DNA from: Bacteroidota bacterium
Lineage (GTDB): Bacteria; Bacteroidota; Bacteroidia; Chitinophagales; Saprospiraceae
Assembly: GCA_963169325.1 (NCBI GenBank)
Contig: CAUJEY010000151.1
Span: 1-64,000, forward strand
DNA: 64,000 bases
Direction: 5' to 3'
The position numbers were made by a program, and so were the translations under genes. Numbering within the stretch: position 1 is the stretch's first letter; the number at the start of each line of letters is the position of its first letter. The notes below the pieces were generated by a model. It worked only from the letters and a program-made list of their open reading frames with translations, was not told where the DNA came from and searched no databases. Shown here one piece after another: positions 1 to 9,369 of this stretch.

Positions 1-231
1 TGATGGGTGGAAATTCGGCGAAAAAATTGGCGGGCTGATTCATTACCGGCAAATATACATTTTTGCCGCGCCGATTCGGTGTTGTCCTTCCGGAAATTAC
101 CCGTTTGGCCGATGGGAAACGTTTGAAATGAAAAGAAAAAAAATCCTCAAACCTTTTTTCAGACAAGCTGTTATATTTGCGTTCTGAAACATCACTTAGA
201 TTCAATCTAAATATAAAGATCAAATACTTGC
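1..231. other. Non-coding left edge and iscS upstream region
   Basis: I see no credible gene here. The region is A-rich towards the iscS start and holds the promoter element listed separately. A gene starting leftwards just beyond the window edge cannot be excluded. Confidence 0.5.
172..179 (+). promoter_or_regulatory. Bacteroidota -7 element for the isc operon
   Basis: TATATTTG matches the Bacteroidota -7 consensus TAnnTTTG exactly and lies 52 nt before the iscS start codon. No clear TTG is present at the -33 position, so assignment rests on the -7 element alone. Confidence 0.5.
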
Positions 232-1452
232 ATGGATAAGCGTCGACTGATATACCTCGACAATAACGCCACCACCCCCTGCGACCCCCGCGTCGTAGAA
301 ACGATGGTGCCTTACTTTTTTGAAAAGCACGGAAACGCCGCCAGTCGCAGCCACCAGTTCGGTTGGGAGGCGGAAGAAGCCGTGGATTACGCCCGCGAAC
401 AAATTGCTCAACTCCTTGATGTTGAGGATAAAGAAGTCATTTTTACCTCCGGCGCCACGGAAAGCAACAACCTCGCGTTGAAAGGCATATTTGAGATGTA
501 CGCCCGGAAAGGCAACCACATAATCACTGCGGAAACGGAGCATAAAGCCATCCTCGACACCTGCAAACACCTTGAAAAAGCAGGCGCCGAAGTCACTTAC
601 CTTAAAGTAAAGGAAGACGGCCTGGTTGACCTGGATGTGCTGGAAGCAGCTATTCGCCCGACGACCATCGTGGTTTCGATCATGTGGGCCAACAACGAGA
701 CCGGGGTGATCCAACCCATGAAGGAGATTGCCCAAATTTGTGAAAAACACGGCGTGTTGTTCCACAGCGATGCCACGCAGGCGGTAGGCAAAATTCCGAC
801 CCATCCGCGCGAAGTGGGCGTCCACCTGATGTCCTTCACCTCACACAAAATGTACGGCCCCAAAGGTGTCGGCGCGCTGTACGTCAGCCGCAAAAACCCG
901 CGGGTAAAAGTTACGGCACAAATGGACGGCGGTGGTCACGAACGTGGCATGCGCTCCGGCACGCTCAATGTCCCTGGTATCGTGGGCTTCGGCAAAGCCG
1001 CCGAAATCGCCCGGCTCGAAATGGCCCAGGACGCTGAACGCGTCAGCCGCTTGCGCGACAAACTCGAAAATGCCCTGACCCAACTGGAAGAAACCAAAAT
1101 CAACGGCAACCCGGAAAGCCGGATGCCGCACGTCGCCAACATCTCTTTCAAACACGTGGAAGGCGAAGGCCTGATGATGACTTTCAACCAAAATGTCGCC
1201 GTGTCTTCCGGATCGGCCTGCACCTCGGCTTCCCTGGAACCGTCCTACGTGCTCGTCGCGATGGGCCTGGGCGACGACCTGGCGCACTCGTCCATCCGTT
1301 TCTCGCTCGGTCGCTTTACCACCGAAGAAGAGGTGGATTTTGCGATACAGGCTGTCGCTACCGGCGTCAACCACATGCGCGAACTCAGCCCGATCTGGGA
1401 AATGTATAAAGACGGCGTGGATTTGACGAAGATTGAATGGAGCGCACACTGA
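232..1452 (+). CDS. iscS: Cysteine desulfurase IscS
   Basis: This pyridoxal-phosphate enzyme of the class V aminotransferase fold removes sulfur from L-cysteine and passes the persulfide to IscU for Fe-S cluster assembly. The 406 residues match the usual length. Lys206 in SFTSHKMYGPKG is the expected PLP lysine, and Cys330 in SSGSACTSASLEPS is the catalytic cysteine on the mobile loop, which distinguishes IscS/NifS from SufS. The N-terminal YLDNNATTP is also typical. The ATG at 232 is the natural start. It heads iscS-iscU-iscA; no IscR, HscA/HscB or ferredoxin gene lies in the window. Family assignment is secure. Confidence 0.97.
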   Translation: MDKRRLIYLDNNATTPCDPRVVETMVPYFFEKHGNAASRSHQFGWEAEEAVDYAREQIAQLLDVEDKEVIFTSGATESNNLALKGIFEMYARKGNHIITAETEHKAILDTCKHLEKAGAEVTYLKVKEDGLVDLDVLEAAIRPTTIVVSIMWANNETGVIQPMKEIAQICEKHGVLFHSDATQAVGKIPTHPREVGVHLMSFTSHKMYGPKGVGALYVSRKNPRVKVTAQMDGGGHERGMRSGTLNVPGIVGFGKAAEIARLEMAQDAERVSRLRDKLENALTQLEETKINGNPESRMPHVANISFKHVEGEGLMMTFNQNVAVSSGSACTSASLEPSYVLVAMGLGDDLAHSSIRFSLGRFTTEEEVDFAIQAVATGVNHMRELSPIWEMYKDGVDLTKIEWSAH

Positions 1453-1458
1453 TAAAAA

Positions 1459-1488
1459 GTTTGAAGTTCAAAGTTTGAAGTTTGAAGA
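1459..1488. repeat. Short GTTTGAAGTT direct repeats in the iscS-iscU gap
   Basis: The unit GTTTGAAGTT and close variants recur three times right after the iscS stop. This resembles the other low-complexity intergenic repeats in the window. No regulatory role is evident. Confidence 0.5.
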
Positions 1489-1536
1489 AGCACCTGATTC
1501 TTTTATTTTTCTATTAAAATTCAATTCAATAACGAT

Positions 1537-1956
1537 ATGGCATACAGCGAAAAAGTTTTAGACCATTTTACAAACCCGCGCAACGTCGGCGTTTTGGATA
1601 AAAGCAAAAAAAATGTGGGCACCGGCCTCGTCGGCGCCCCGGAATGCGGCGACGTGATGCGCCTGCAAATTGAAGTGGACGAAGAAACCGGCACCATCCG
1701 CGACGCCAAGTTTAAAACCTTTGGCTGCGGCTCTGCCATAGCGTCTTCTTCTTTGGCTACCGAATGGCTCAAAGGCAAATCCATGGATGAAGCCATGAAA
1801 ATCGATAATATGGATATTGTGGAAGAACTGGCCCTGCCACCCGTCAAAATCCACTGTTCCGTTTTGGCCGAAGACGCCATAAAAGCTGCCATTAAAGATT
1901 ATCAGGAGAAAAATCGCGTTCCCGCTGATACTACTCCGGCCGAAGTATCGGCATAG
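1537..1956 (+). CDS. iscU: Fe-S cluster scaffold IscU
   Basis: This scaffold protein assembles [2Fe-2S] clusters from IscS-derived sulfur. The three conserved ligand cysteines are visible: Cys37 in PECGD (with Asp39), Cys64 in FGCGSA and Cys107 in KIHCSVLAE. The LPPVK motif at 100-104, recognised by the HscA chaperone in known IscU proteins, is intact. This implies an Hsc-type chaperone elsewhere in the genome. The length of 139 aa is slightly more than the usual ~128 because of a low-complexity tail rich in Pro, Thr, Ala and Glu. It follows iscS by 84 nt and precedes iscA by 24 nt, so the three are probably one transcript. Confidence 0.97.
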   Translation: MAYSEKVLDHFTNPRNVGVLDKSKKNVGTGLVGAPECGDVMRLQIEVDEETGTIRDAKFKTFGCGSAIASSSLATEWLKGKSMDEAMKIDNMDIVEELALPPVKIHCSVLAEDAIKAAIKDYQEKNRVPADTTPAEVSA

Positions 1957-1980
1957 CAAAGAGCGGAAACCTTTTTTAGT

Positions 1981-2307
1981 ATGATTCACGTAGCAGAAAG
2001 CGCCAAACAAAAAATTTCGGAAGTCCGCTCGGCAGGCAACATCGCCGACGACTTCTTTATCCGGGTAAGCGTCGTGTCAGGCGGTTGCTCCGGCTTGTCG
2101 TATAAGCTCGATTTCGACAACGAATCGAAACCGAACGACCAGGTATTTGAAGACAATGGCGTAAAAGTGGTCGTCGACCTGAAAAGTTTTCTCTACCTGT
2201 TCAACACGACGCTGGAGTTCTCCGGTGGGCTCGACGGTAAAGGGTTCCATTTCAACAACCCGAACGCCACCCGCACCTGCGGATGCGGTGAAAGTTTTGC
2301 GGTGTAA
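1981..2307 (+). CDS. iscA: HesB/IscA-family Fe-S carrier
   Basis: A-type carrier of 108 aa that receives clusters from IscU and delivers them to apoproteins. The three invariant cysteines are Cys36 (GGCSGLSY) and Cys100/Cys102 in a CGCGESF tail. The family is secure; whether it is functionally IscA or ErpA cannot be decided from sequence, though its place third in the isc operon favours IscA. Two perfect hairpins directly follow the stop codon and probably end the operon. Confidence 0.94.
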   Translation: MIHVAESAKQKISEVRSAGNIADDFFIRVSVVSGGCSGLSYKLDFDNESKPNDQVFEDNGVKVVVDLKSFLYLFNTTLEFSGGLDGKGFHFNNPNATRTCGCGESFAV

Positions 2308-2308
2308 C

Positions 2309-2325
2309 GCCGACTCGCAGTCGGC
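2309..2325 (+). terminator. Small hairpin at the end of iscA
   Basis: A perfect 7-bp stem (GCCGACT / AGTCGGC) with a CGC loop begins two bases after the iscA stop codon. There is no T-run, so it is more likely an RNA-stabilising hairpin than a complete terminator. Confidence 0.4.
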
Positions 2326-2363
2326 ATATAAAATATACAATGCCGCAGGCGATTTGCGCCCCA

Positions 2364-2403
2364 TTACAGGGCAGTACCCATTAACTGGGGTACTGCCCTG
2401 TAA
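2364..2403 (+). terminator. Probable terminator hairpin of the isc operon
   Basis: A perfect 16-bp stem has its left arm at 2364-2379, an 8-nt loop, and its right arm at 2388-2403. It is followed by AGTTTTC and lies between iscA and the next gene, which has its own promoter element. The T-run is short. Confidence 0.55.
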
Positions 2404-2480
2404 AGTTTTCATGAAGCCCCGAGCGGCGTACCATTGAATAACCTGCACACGATACGCTTTTACCGGTCGGTGAATGGCGT

Positions 2481-2488
2481 TACATTTG
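2481..2488 (+). promoter_or_regulatory. -7 element for the DUF4293 gene
   Basis: TACATTTG is an exact TAnnTTTG match only 12 nt before the ATG at 2501. It implies a very short leader and argues against a start at the upstream ATG at 2474. Confidence 0.5.
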
Positions 2489-2500
2489 CCACAAAAAAAC

Positions 2501-2950
2501 ATGATCCAACGGATACAATCGATTTTTCTCCTGCTGGCTGCCGGCGCTTTTGGTGGCCAATTCGGCCTGCCTTATCTGCAAACGCCGGAAAATGACCCGG
2601 CCCGCACCGTACCGGCCCTGACGGACGGCGTTTTCAACCCACTCGACAATCCCGGCCTGCTCGGGCTTACCTGCCTGGGCGCCGTCGTTTCCCTCGCGGC
2701 TATATTTTTGTTTAAAAACCGCATGTTACAGGCCCGTTTGGCCGGCGTTTCAATTATTGTGGCTGTATTACTGATGGCGCTCGTCGCATTTGCCGCAAAA
2801 ACGACGATCGATCAAACGCCTTCCGGCGGTACCGTAAATTTTGCCGTCGGCCTCGCATTACCGGTATTGGCCCTCGCGCTCAACTGGTTGGCCTCACGCG
2901 CCATAAAAAAAGACGAAGCCCTGGTACGCTCGATGGACCGTTTGCGATAA
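2501..2950 (+). CDS. DUF4293 family membrane protein
   Basis: Small inner-membrane protein of about 149 aa beginning MIQRIQS, a typical DUF4293 start. Hydrophobic segments lie at about residues 5-25, 55-75, 82-103 and 118-138, with a basic, charged C-terminal tail. The function of DUF4293 is unknown. An ATG 27 nt upstream would add nine residues, but the -7 element at 2481-2488 overlaps that extension. The gene stands alone between the isc hairpin and a long palindrome. Confidence 0.75.
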   Translation: MIQRIQSIFLLLAAGAFGGQFGLPYLQTPENDPARTVPALTDGVFNPLDNPGLLGLTCLGAVVSLAAIFLFKNRMLQARLAGVSIIVAVLLMALVAFAAKTTIDQTPSGGTVNFAVGLALPVLALALNWLASRAIKKDEALVRSMDRLR

Positions 2951-2990
2951 GTGTTTGAATAAAGAATCAATCTCCCACAGATGCCGCAGA

Positions 2991-3107
2991 TTTGTCATCC
3001 TGAGCGCAGCGAAGGAACCGGGGCGCAGCCACTAAAGATAGAGGGGATGTGTGATTTCTATTTGTGGGGCTGCGCCCCGGTTCCTTCGCTACGCTCAGGA
3101 TGACAAA
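2991..3107. repeat. Long palindrome with 40-nt arms
   Basis: The arms at 2991-3030 and 3068-3107 are reverse complements with one mismatch, around a 37-nt loop. The sequence contains the GTCATCCTGAGCG / AGCGAAGGA signature often seen in dispersed bacterial intergenic repeats. It lies between convergent genes and would fold in RNA read from either side, so it could act as a bidirectional terminator. Confidence 0.85.
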
Positions 3108-3148
3108 CCCGCGGTATTCAAAATCTGCGGCACCTGCCGGAGATCTAT

Positions 3149-6100
3149 TTACCGCAACAACGTCACATCCCCATGCCGAACCCCCTTTTCCTCCCCCGAA
3201 CAACTTACTTCCAGCAACCACACATACACATCCGCCGGCGCTGGCTTCCCGTCTGAAGTGCCGTCCCACGACGCATTTGCTCCCGTACCCACGTAAATGC
3301 GCTGCCCCCAGCGGTTGTAAATCGTCAGGCGTTCGATCACTTCCGAACCTTCGTAAGGAACCACCGTAAATACATCGTTATCTCCGTCGCCATTGGGTGT
3401 AAAGGCATTGGGTATCCGGATACGTGAAAGGTCGCAGGGCGGAAAAAGTACCACGCGATATATCAGGGTGTCGGTACACCCCTTGTCGGTAGTCACCCTC
3501 ACCACATAGTCGATCGTGTCGGACGGGGTGGATACGGGGCTGGGGCAGGTCGTACAACTCAGATAATCGGACGGCGCCCAGAAATACTGCGCAAAATCAC
3601 CCGGACTGGGCAATTGCACCGAACCGCCTTCCAGGACATAAAACGTATCCGGGTCGGGCAGGTCGGGCGCCGGCAAATCGGTCACCACCACACAGTGCAT
3701 ACTGTCGCAGCCTAGGCTGGAGAGAAAGGTCTGGCAATACGTTCCGGCCGCGCTCACCGGCTGGCCGAACACCGTCAGGGTTTGTTCCGGACAACGTTCC
3801 CGGTTTTCTTCCGTGTTGGGTACCACTTCCAACGTAAGCACCAACGTGCTATCACAACCGGCCCCATTGGTCAGGGATTGCCGGTAAATGCCCGGTTGTT
3901 CGGTCATGGTACCGAAAACATCCACGGCCGTGCCTTCGCAGGTGCGCACCGTGCCCAGATCCACCGTATCGGCAGGCAGTACGGTTATCGTTACGGAGGC
4001 GCTGAGCGTACACCCCGCGGCGGTTGTAGCCACCACGTTGTAGACGCCCGTTTGCTGCGGTTGGACCGTAAACACCGGGTCAGTGGAGTTCAGGCCGCCC
4101 GGCCCGGTCCAGTTCCAGGAAGTTGCGGACGAGGTTTGCAGGCTCACAGGCCGGCCGGTGCATACGATCGTATCGGAGCTGGTCAGCACCGGAGATGCAT
4201 TCACTTGTACCCTGAAATGGCGTTGAATCGGACAGGCTCCGCCCACATCAAGCAACGTCATTTGGTAATACCCACTGTCAGTAGGCATAAAAACAAACTG
4301 CGAACAGGTATCGCAAGGCAGGCCGGGCGTCCCCGACCAGAAATACGTATGCCCCGGATCACCGGGTACGCCTACCACGGCGCTTTGTCCGGTACAAATA
4401 TTTTGGACGGCGTAGGTGATGTCGTCGTTGGAAACGGGGAATAGCACATCGGCACAATCACAATTTTCCGCCGCTGGCAAAACCACGAGGAGTCGGCAGA
4501 TATTCAGCGCTGGAAACACATTTTCCAATAACACAGAAGCGAAACCGCCGGCCGGGATGCCCGAAGGAAAAATCGTCTCCAGCAACAGGGTGTCCGCAGC
4601 AGATAGAAGGCCGTTGCCGTCCAGGTCGTGGTAAATGCGGGTAAAGGGGTTGGATACAGCAAATGGACCGTTGTTATTTAAAACAAGTGCCAGGTCTGCA
4701 AGCCCGTCGGAGCCGGTGCTGATATCCACCGAGTTGATAACCAGATCGGGGTCTGCCGCGGGAAACAGGTAAGAGGCTTCTCCAGTAGCCGCGTACACGG
4801 TACAGAAATCATTGGTCGCCGGACAAAAAGCCGAAGTCTGCTGCCGGGTTTGTATTCGCACCAACGCGCCGTTGCAGTTCGGTTGATCGCCGGAAAACAC
4901 CTTAAACTCAAAAGAAACGACCGTATTGGCCGGCAAACCGGCCGGCATCAGCCAGCGCAACGTCGTGCCGGCCAGTTGGGGCGGCCCGCCCGGAGCATTT
5001 AGACCCGGCAGATACGAACCGGCAACGAAACTGTATCCCTGCGGCAGAATAACATAAATGCTATCGCCGGGCAGGGCAGGGCCAGACAATACCAAATTGA
5101 CCGACAAGCTGCGCTCCGCCCGGCAGAGCGCCGGCCCGCTGCCGCCTGTTTCGCCAAGGCTTATCTGAACGTCATAGGCCGGCGTCACCCCTTCCACCGG
5201 CAGCGGGTCGCCGGCTTTGCGGAGGAGGTTCGTCGGTTTGCCGCACGACCATTCGGCGCGAGCGCCAAACACCAACTGCGCATTCGATACCACCCCACAT
5301 TCGGCAAAAACTTTAAAGCGGATACGCACGGCATGCTGCGGATCCAAGTTAACACCCGGAAGCCCGTTAGCGCCAATAGAAGACAATACCGCCGCCAGGT
5401 TCCATTCAAACGTATTGGCCCCTGTTGCCAGCGGATCGGGAACCGGCAAAAAAGCGCCGCCAGCCGGATACGCCATTTGGCAACTGCCCGGTACCAACTG
5501 GAAGCCGGGCGGCAATTCGATGGTGGCAAAGGGTTTGTATGCATAACCCAGGTCGGCGTTGGAAATTTCAACAATAATATAGTCCGAGCTGTCGCACAAG
5601 GGCGCCTCCACGGGCATTTGCAACAGTTCCAGTTCAAGTTCCGGTTTCCGGGGGCGGAACAGCAGTTCGAGCGTATCTATCCCGCAGGAAAAAGCGCCGG
5701 GTTCGGTATAAGGCTGGCAGTCCCAACCATATATGACCAGCAGACGCTGCGGGTCGCAAGTGGTATTTTTGCCGGTAATCCGCAGATTTTTTTGCCCAAA
5801 AATAGCCAATGCGCCCACCTGGAAAATACCGTTCACGGGCGTCACCGCAGCGCCGGGCAACAGGGTCGCCCCCAAACCGGTCAGGCCGCCCTCCGGATTA
5901 ACCAACCGCACCCAATAATTCGGCGCTGCAACGGGCGCTTTGTTCTGAATAAAAACATCCGCGGCGACGTCCGGCGTGGGAAAGTCGAGGACCAATTCGT
6001 CGGTCGTCATCGTGTCGCGGGGGTGGTTGGCAAAAAAGCCGATCTTGTTTTCCAGCACATGAATTTGCGTGTCGGGCATTTGCATACAACCCGGAAAATC

Positions 6101-9091
6101 AAGCATCACCCAAAGCGCGGAGGAATCCGGCTCCGTAAATTCACAGCCGGGCGCAAAGGTTACTTTGGTGCGCAAGGCATACCCTTCATCGGGCGGACTC
6201 CCGTAAAAAGGGGAAAAATCGAGATGTAATGCCGTGTCCTGTACCGAAAATGGAATGGGGGTGTTTTGCCAGAGCGAAAAATTACCCTGCAGGGTCAAAA
6301 AGATCATTTCCGCGGCAATAGGTGTCACGCCGGACGGCATTACCAGGCCGTAGTCCGCTATTTTTGCCAATGGTCGCACCTCGTGGGGAAACAGGTTGTC
6401 CCGGGCAATCCGGATATTGTAGGCAAACGGCGATATCTGGGCGGAGTTTTCGCAGGGCCGGATACCGAAGGTGTTGCTGGTCAGGGAGTCCAGAAAACCG
6501 GAATACTGAAACATCAGGGTATCGTGCTGGCGGTAGTTGTAAAACGAACCGCCGCGCGCATAACCGGTCTCAAAATTGATGAGCGGCGGGAAATGTTGTT
6601 TGCTGTTGGGCGTGTAATTAAAGCCCAGTTTGAGGTCCACCGTAAGCGAAACCGAGTCGCCCGTTTCCAGCAAAAATCCCGGCGGCACGCAGCCCAACGC
6701 ACTCAATTCTGCCATATCCGGCTGGAAGGGGAAATTCATGGTGGTGAGTTCGTCGGTGTAAAAAACAGGCCTGATATTGACGACGGCTACCTGGCCGTAG
6801 AGTTTTTCATCCCCACCGATCGATTCCAGCGGACAGGTGTACATGGTATTGGCGCTGGAATCCCAGATCGAAAAAGCCGTTTGGGCCACCTGCAGGAAAT
6901 CTTTGCTGGTAAAAATCCATCGCGCGGCGTCAATCTGATCCGGGCCGATATTAAACGTATCGTTGACTGCCGCGTAACCAAAATCACTGGCAATAACTTC
7001 CGCATAAAGCCGGTAAAACAGGCTGCCGATGCTGTCGCCGCACACGACTTTAGTGGAGATAACGTTGCGCAACGTATCGCCCGGCAAAAAGCGGTCGCGA
7101 CGCACTTTATTAAAATCCAAAATCCCCCCGGGGTCGGCAATGCGGTTATCGTTGTTGTCGGCCAAATCATAGTTCAGGCGCCGGGCTTCCTGGTGTTCGC
7201 GCAGTTGCAGGCATTTGGTACTATCCGGATCCACTGGGTCAAGGCTGTCCGGACACGCACAAAGGGTGCGCAGGCGAAAGGAATCGCAGGCGGGAATAGC
7301 GCAATCCAGCAGCTGCCCGGCACTCAGGGTAAGCAATGCCGCCGTTTTGACGTCGTAGCCGCAGTCGGTACAGGGCGGGTTTGTCGGTTGAAAAATGAAA
7401 AAGTTTCCGGCAGCGTCGGGCACATCGGGACCGATTCGTACGTACGCCGCATCAACGCGACAGGTATTTTTTAAACAAAAATCAATCTGGATCGTGTCGG
7501 CCGGCAGGGGTAGTTGGAACGCCATAGCCACCCGGTGAAAGGCATACCCGCTAAACATCGAATCGATCGAAAACAACACCGGCGTTTTGCCTCCGGCACT
7601 CGGCGGACAGTCGGGCGACCATTCCACCCCGAGGGGCAAGTCAAATTTCAGCCACAAATATCCGGTGTCCGACAGCAGCCTGCCCGATTGAACAAAATAA
7701 GCGTACGGATAGGTTTCACCGTCTTTCAGGCAATCGCCGATAGAATAGGCCACGCCGCCGGTCAGCCGGGCTCGCAGGTCGGGTTTGATCCGGAGCGTAT
7801 CGGCTGCCAGAAAACTGCCCGCGGGACAGGGTTTGTTGTAAAAATAATTGAGGCGTAGTTGTGGCAATTCCTGACCACAGGCCTCGTTGCAATAAAAAGT
7901 ATTAAAAATCACGTCCATCGTGTCGAATCCCGCCAATTCCGGAATCGTCAGGGTGACTTTGGCGGACCGGGTGTCGCCGCAGGCCGGCATCAGCACGTCA
8001 TCGCTCAGGCTGACCGGCAGGGGCTGGGTCGTTTGGTGCCGGCGCAGCCGGAACGAGTTTTTGTCCATCGCCAGCACCGTGGGAAATTCCGAACGGATTT
8101 GCAGGATGATATTGGTTGCGATGCCCGGGCCGGCGTTGATGACGCGCACTTTCATTTCCGCCGGTATGTCGCCACAGATGTCCCAGGGTAGGCCGTATTC
8201 CGGCTGAAAGATCAGTTTTGGTTGCAGGGCAGAGGGCAATATCACCACGTCGGCGTAGGTGCTGTCGCCCTGGCACGGCGCCTGGAGTGGGGTGCAGCTC
8301 CATTCCGCAGTAATATTGGAGCGATTGGTAAACGAGGGGATGCCACAGTCCAGAATACGGATTTCCTGCCGGAGGAGTGCTGTTTCTCCAAACTCCAGCA
8401 AGGTGTCGCCGTCGCCGAAGGCAGTAAAAAAAGCACCGTCGAAACGGGCGGTATACGCCGTCGGGTCATCCTGCTCCACCACCGCACCAGGCACGTGAAT
8501 GCTGATGCCGGCTGGGTGTATATCGCGCAAAAAAAGATGTTTCACCGGCCCGAGGCGGGTATTTCGCACGTGCAGCGTACGGATCAGCACCTCGTCTTTT
8601 ACGCCGGAAACAGAGTCGTTATCCACCTGGGTAATGACCAGCAAACTGGTTTGAATTTGAAAAGCCGTGGTGCTCAGTTGCTCGCTTATCGCGCCGGCGC
8701 GCACCCGAAGGAGCAGGTTGAACAATTGCCCCGAATTGATGGCTGCCACCAGGCCGCAGCCGGCATACAATTGTACCTCAACGGTTACCGGCGTATTAGG
8801 GCTCAGTACCGGCAGGGCCAGTACAGGTTTTTCTAAATTGCCTGTGTTTGAATCCGTTGCGCCGGTTGCGCTGCCGGGCAGGTATTCCAAACCCGGGGGT
8901 AGTTCGAGGTCCAGCAAAGCGCCGTTGATGGGCGACGCCGTTTTGTTTTGAATCGTAATGCGCAGGGTGTCCGATGCGCAGACGACCAACTGGTCGGGCG
9001 TTTGCCAGGTGATGACAAAGTTTTGGGCGTTCAGCGTCGAAGCCGCTACGCCGAGCAGTGTCGCGATATAGGTGAGGATTTGTTTACACAT
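3149..9091 (-). CDS. Giant surface protein with type IX secretion type B tail (copy A)
   Basis: Predicted secreted adhesin-like protein of 1,980 aa. It has a signal peptide ending near STLNAQ (residue ~22), a long series of beta-sandwich modules with conserved-repeat/DUF11-like phrasing (for example ELPPGFQLVPGSCQ), and an EF-hand-like calcium loop DLDGNGLLSAAD near residue 1490. An Ig/PKD-like module with SWNWTGPGG sits near 1645, followed by two tandem GCDS modules near 1745 and 1795. The last ~90 residues are the gliding-motility/type B sorting domain with the NAFTPNGDGDNDVF and IYNRWGQ motifs. Export by the type IX system and surface display are inferred from that tail. It is cysteine-rich. 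The neighbour at 9370-15336 is a full-length paralogue; no ligand can be inferred. Confidence 0.9.
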   Translation of the reverse strand: MCKQILTYIATLLGVAASTLNAQNFVITWQTPDQLVVCASDTLRITIQNKTASPINGALLDLELPPGLEYLPGSATGATDSNTGNLEKPVLALPVLSPNTPVTVEVQLYAGCGLVAAINSGQLFNLLLRVRAGAISEQLSTTAFQIQTSLLVITQVDNDSVSGVKDEVLIRTLHVRNTRLGPVKHLFLRDIHPAGISIHVPGAVVEQDDPTAYTARFDGAFFTAFGDGDTLLEFGETALLRQEIRILDCGIPSFTNRSNITAEWSCTPLQAPCQGDSTYADVVILPSALQPKLIFQPEYGLPWDICGDIPAEMKVRVINAGPGIATNIILQIRSEFPTVLAMDKNSFRLRRHQTTQPLPVSLSDDVLMPACGDTRSAKVTLTIPELAGFDTMDVIFNTFYCNEACGQELPQLRLNYFYNKPCPAGSFLAADTLRIKPDLRARLTGGVAYSIGDCLKDGETYPYAYFVQSGRLLSDTGYLWLKFDLPLGVEWSPDCPPSAGGKTPVLFSIDSMFSGYAFHRVAMAFQLPLPADTIQIDFCLKNTCRVDAAYVRIGPDVPDAAGNFFIFQPTNPPCTDCGYDVKTAALLTLSAGQLLDCAIPACDSFRLRTLCACPDSLDPVDPDSTKCLQLREHQEARRLNYDLADNNDNRIADPGGILDFNKVRRDRFLPGDTLRNVISTKVVCGDSIGSLFYRLYAEVIASDFGYAAVNDTFNIGPDQIDAARWIFTSKDFLQVAQTAFSIWDSSANTMYTCPLESIGGDEKLYGQVAVVNIRPVFYTDELTTMNFPFQPDMAELSALGCVPPGFLLETGDSVSLTVDLKLGFNYTPNSKQHFPPLINFETGYARGGSFYNYRQHDTLMFQYSGFLDSLTSNTFGIRPCENSAQISPFAYNIRIARDNLFPHEVRPLAKIADYGLVMPSGVTPIAAEMIFLTLQGNFSLWQNTPIPFSVQDTALHLDFSPFYGSPPDEGYALRTKVTFAPGCEFTEPDSSALWVMLDFPGCMQMPDTQIHVLENKIGFFANHPRDTMTTDELVLDFPTPDVAADVFIQNKAPVAAPNYWVRLVNPEGGLTGLGATLLPGAAVTPVNGIFQVGALAIFGQKNLRITGKNTTCDPQRLLVIYGWDCQPYTEPGAFSCGIDTLELLFRPRKPELELELLQMPVEAPLCDSSDYIIVEISNADLGYAYKPFATIELPPGFQLVPGSCQMAYPAGGAFLPVPDPLATGANTFEWNLAAVLSSIGANGLPGVNLDPQHAVRIRFKVFAECGVVSNAQLVFGARAEWSCGKPTNLLRKAGDPLPVEGVTPAYDVQISLGETGGSGPALCRAERSLSVNLVLSGPALPGDSIYVILPQGYSFVAGSYLPGLNAPGGPPQLAGTTLRWLMPAGLPANTVVSFEFKVFSGDQPNCNGALVRIQTRQQTSAFCPATNDFCTVYAATGEASYLFPAADPDLVINSVDISTGSDGLADLALVLNNNGPFAVSNPFTRIYHDLDGNGLLSAADTLLLETIFPSGIPAGGFASVLLENVFPALNICRLLVVLPAAENCDCADVLFPVSNDDITYAVQNICTGQSAVVGVPGDPGHTYFWSGTPGLPCDTCSQFVFMPTDSGYYQMTLLDVGGACPIQRHFRVQVNASPVLTSSDTIVCTGRPVSLQTSSATSWNWTGPGGLNSTDPVFTVQPQQTGVYNVVATTAAGCTLSASVTITVLPADTVDLGTVRTCEGTAVDVFGTMTEQPGIYRQSLTNGAGCDSTLVLTLEVVPNTEENRERCPEQTLTVFGQPVSAAGTYCQTFLSSLGCDSMHCVVVTDLPAPDLPDPDTFYVLEGGSVQLPSPGDFAQYFWAPSDYLSCTTCPSPVSTPSDTIDYVVRVTTDKGCTDTLIYRVVLFPPCDLSRIRIPNAFTPNGDGDNDVFTVVPYEGSEVIERLTIYNRWGQRIYVGTGANASWDGTSDGKPAPADVYVWLLEVSCSGEEKGVRHGDVTLLR

Positions 9092-9126
9092 GGGATTAGT
9101 ACAGGGTTAAAAATAACAGATGGGTA

Positions 9127-9348
9127 TTAATACTACTTTGACACGATAAATCAGATGTCTCCTTTCAGTCGACATGACAGCTCGCGCGAGCGTAATTTTC
9201 CGTCAGATTTCTCGCTGCGCTCGAAATTTACCGGGAACGCTTTGAGTATTTCGAGCGCAGCGAGGAATCCGACGGAAAATTTAAACCCAAATAGCTGTCA
9301 TCCCGACCAAAGGGAGGGAACTGAACTAACTTGGCAAAGTAGTATTAA
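9127..9348. mobile_element. MITE-like element with 14-bp terminal inverted repeats
   Basis: TTAATACTACTTTG at 9127-9140 is the exact reverse complement of CAAAGTAGTATTAA at 9335-9348. Inside lie nested inverted repeats: a CGACATGACAGCT / AGCTGTCAT pair, and a hairpin of about 35-bp arms at 9193-9283 containing TTTCTCGCTGCGCTCGAAAT. No ORF of any size is present. A relative lies at 34341-34579. It sits exactly between the two giant paralogues. Confidence 0.65.
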
Positions 9349-9369
9349 GTTGACGACTCTGGAATACCC

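Noticed and set aside
6266..7474. Long plus-strand ORF of 402 codons
   Set aside because: It lies antisense to the giant type IX secretion protein, has a low-complexity basic composition and no domain; it is a shadow of the GC-rich coding strand. Other long antisense ORFs (841-1449, 15987-16856, 52538-53563) were rejected for the same reason.
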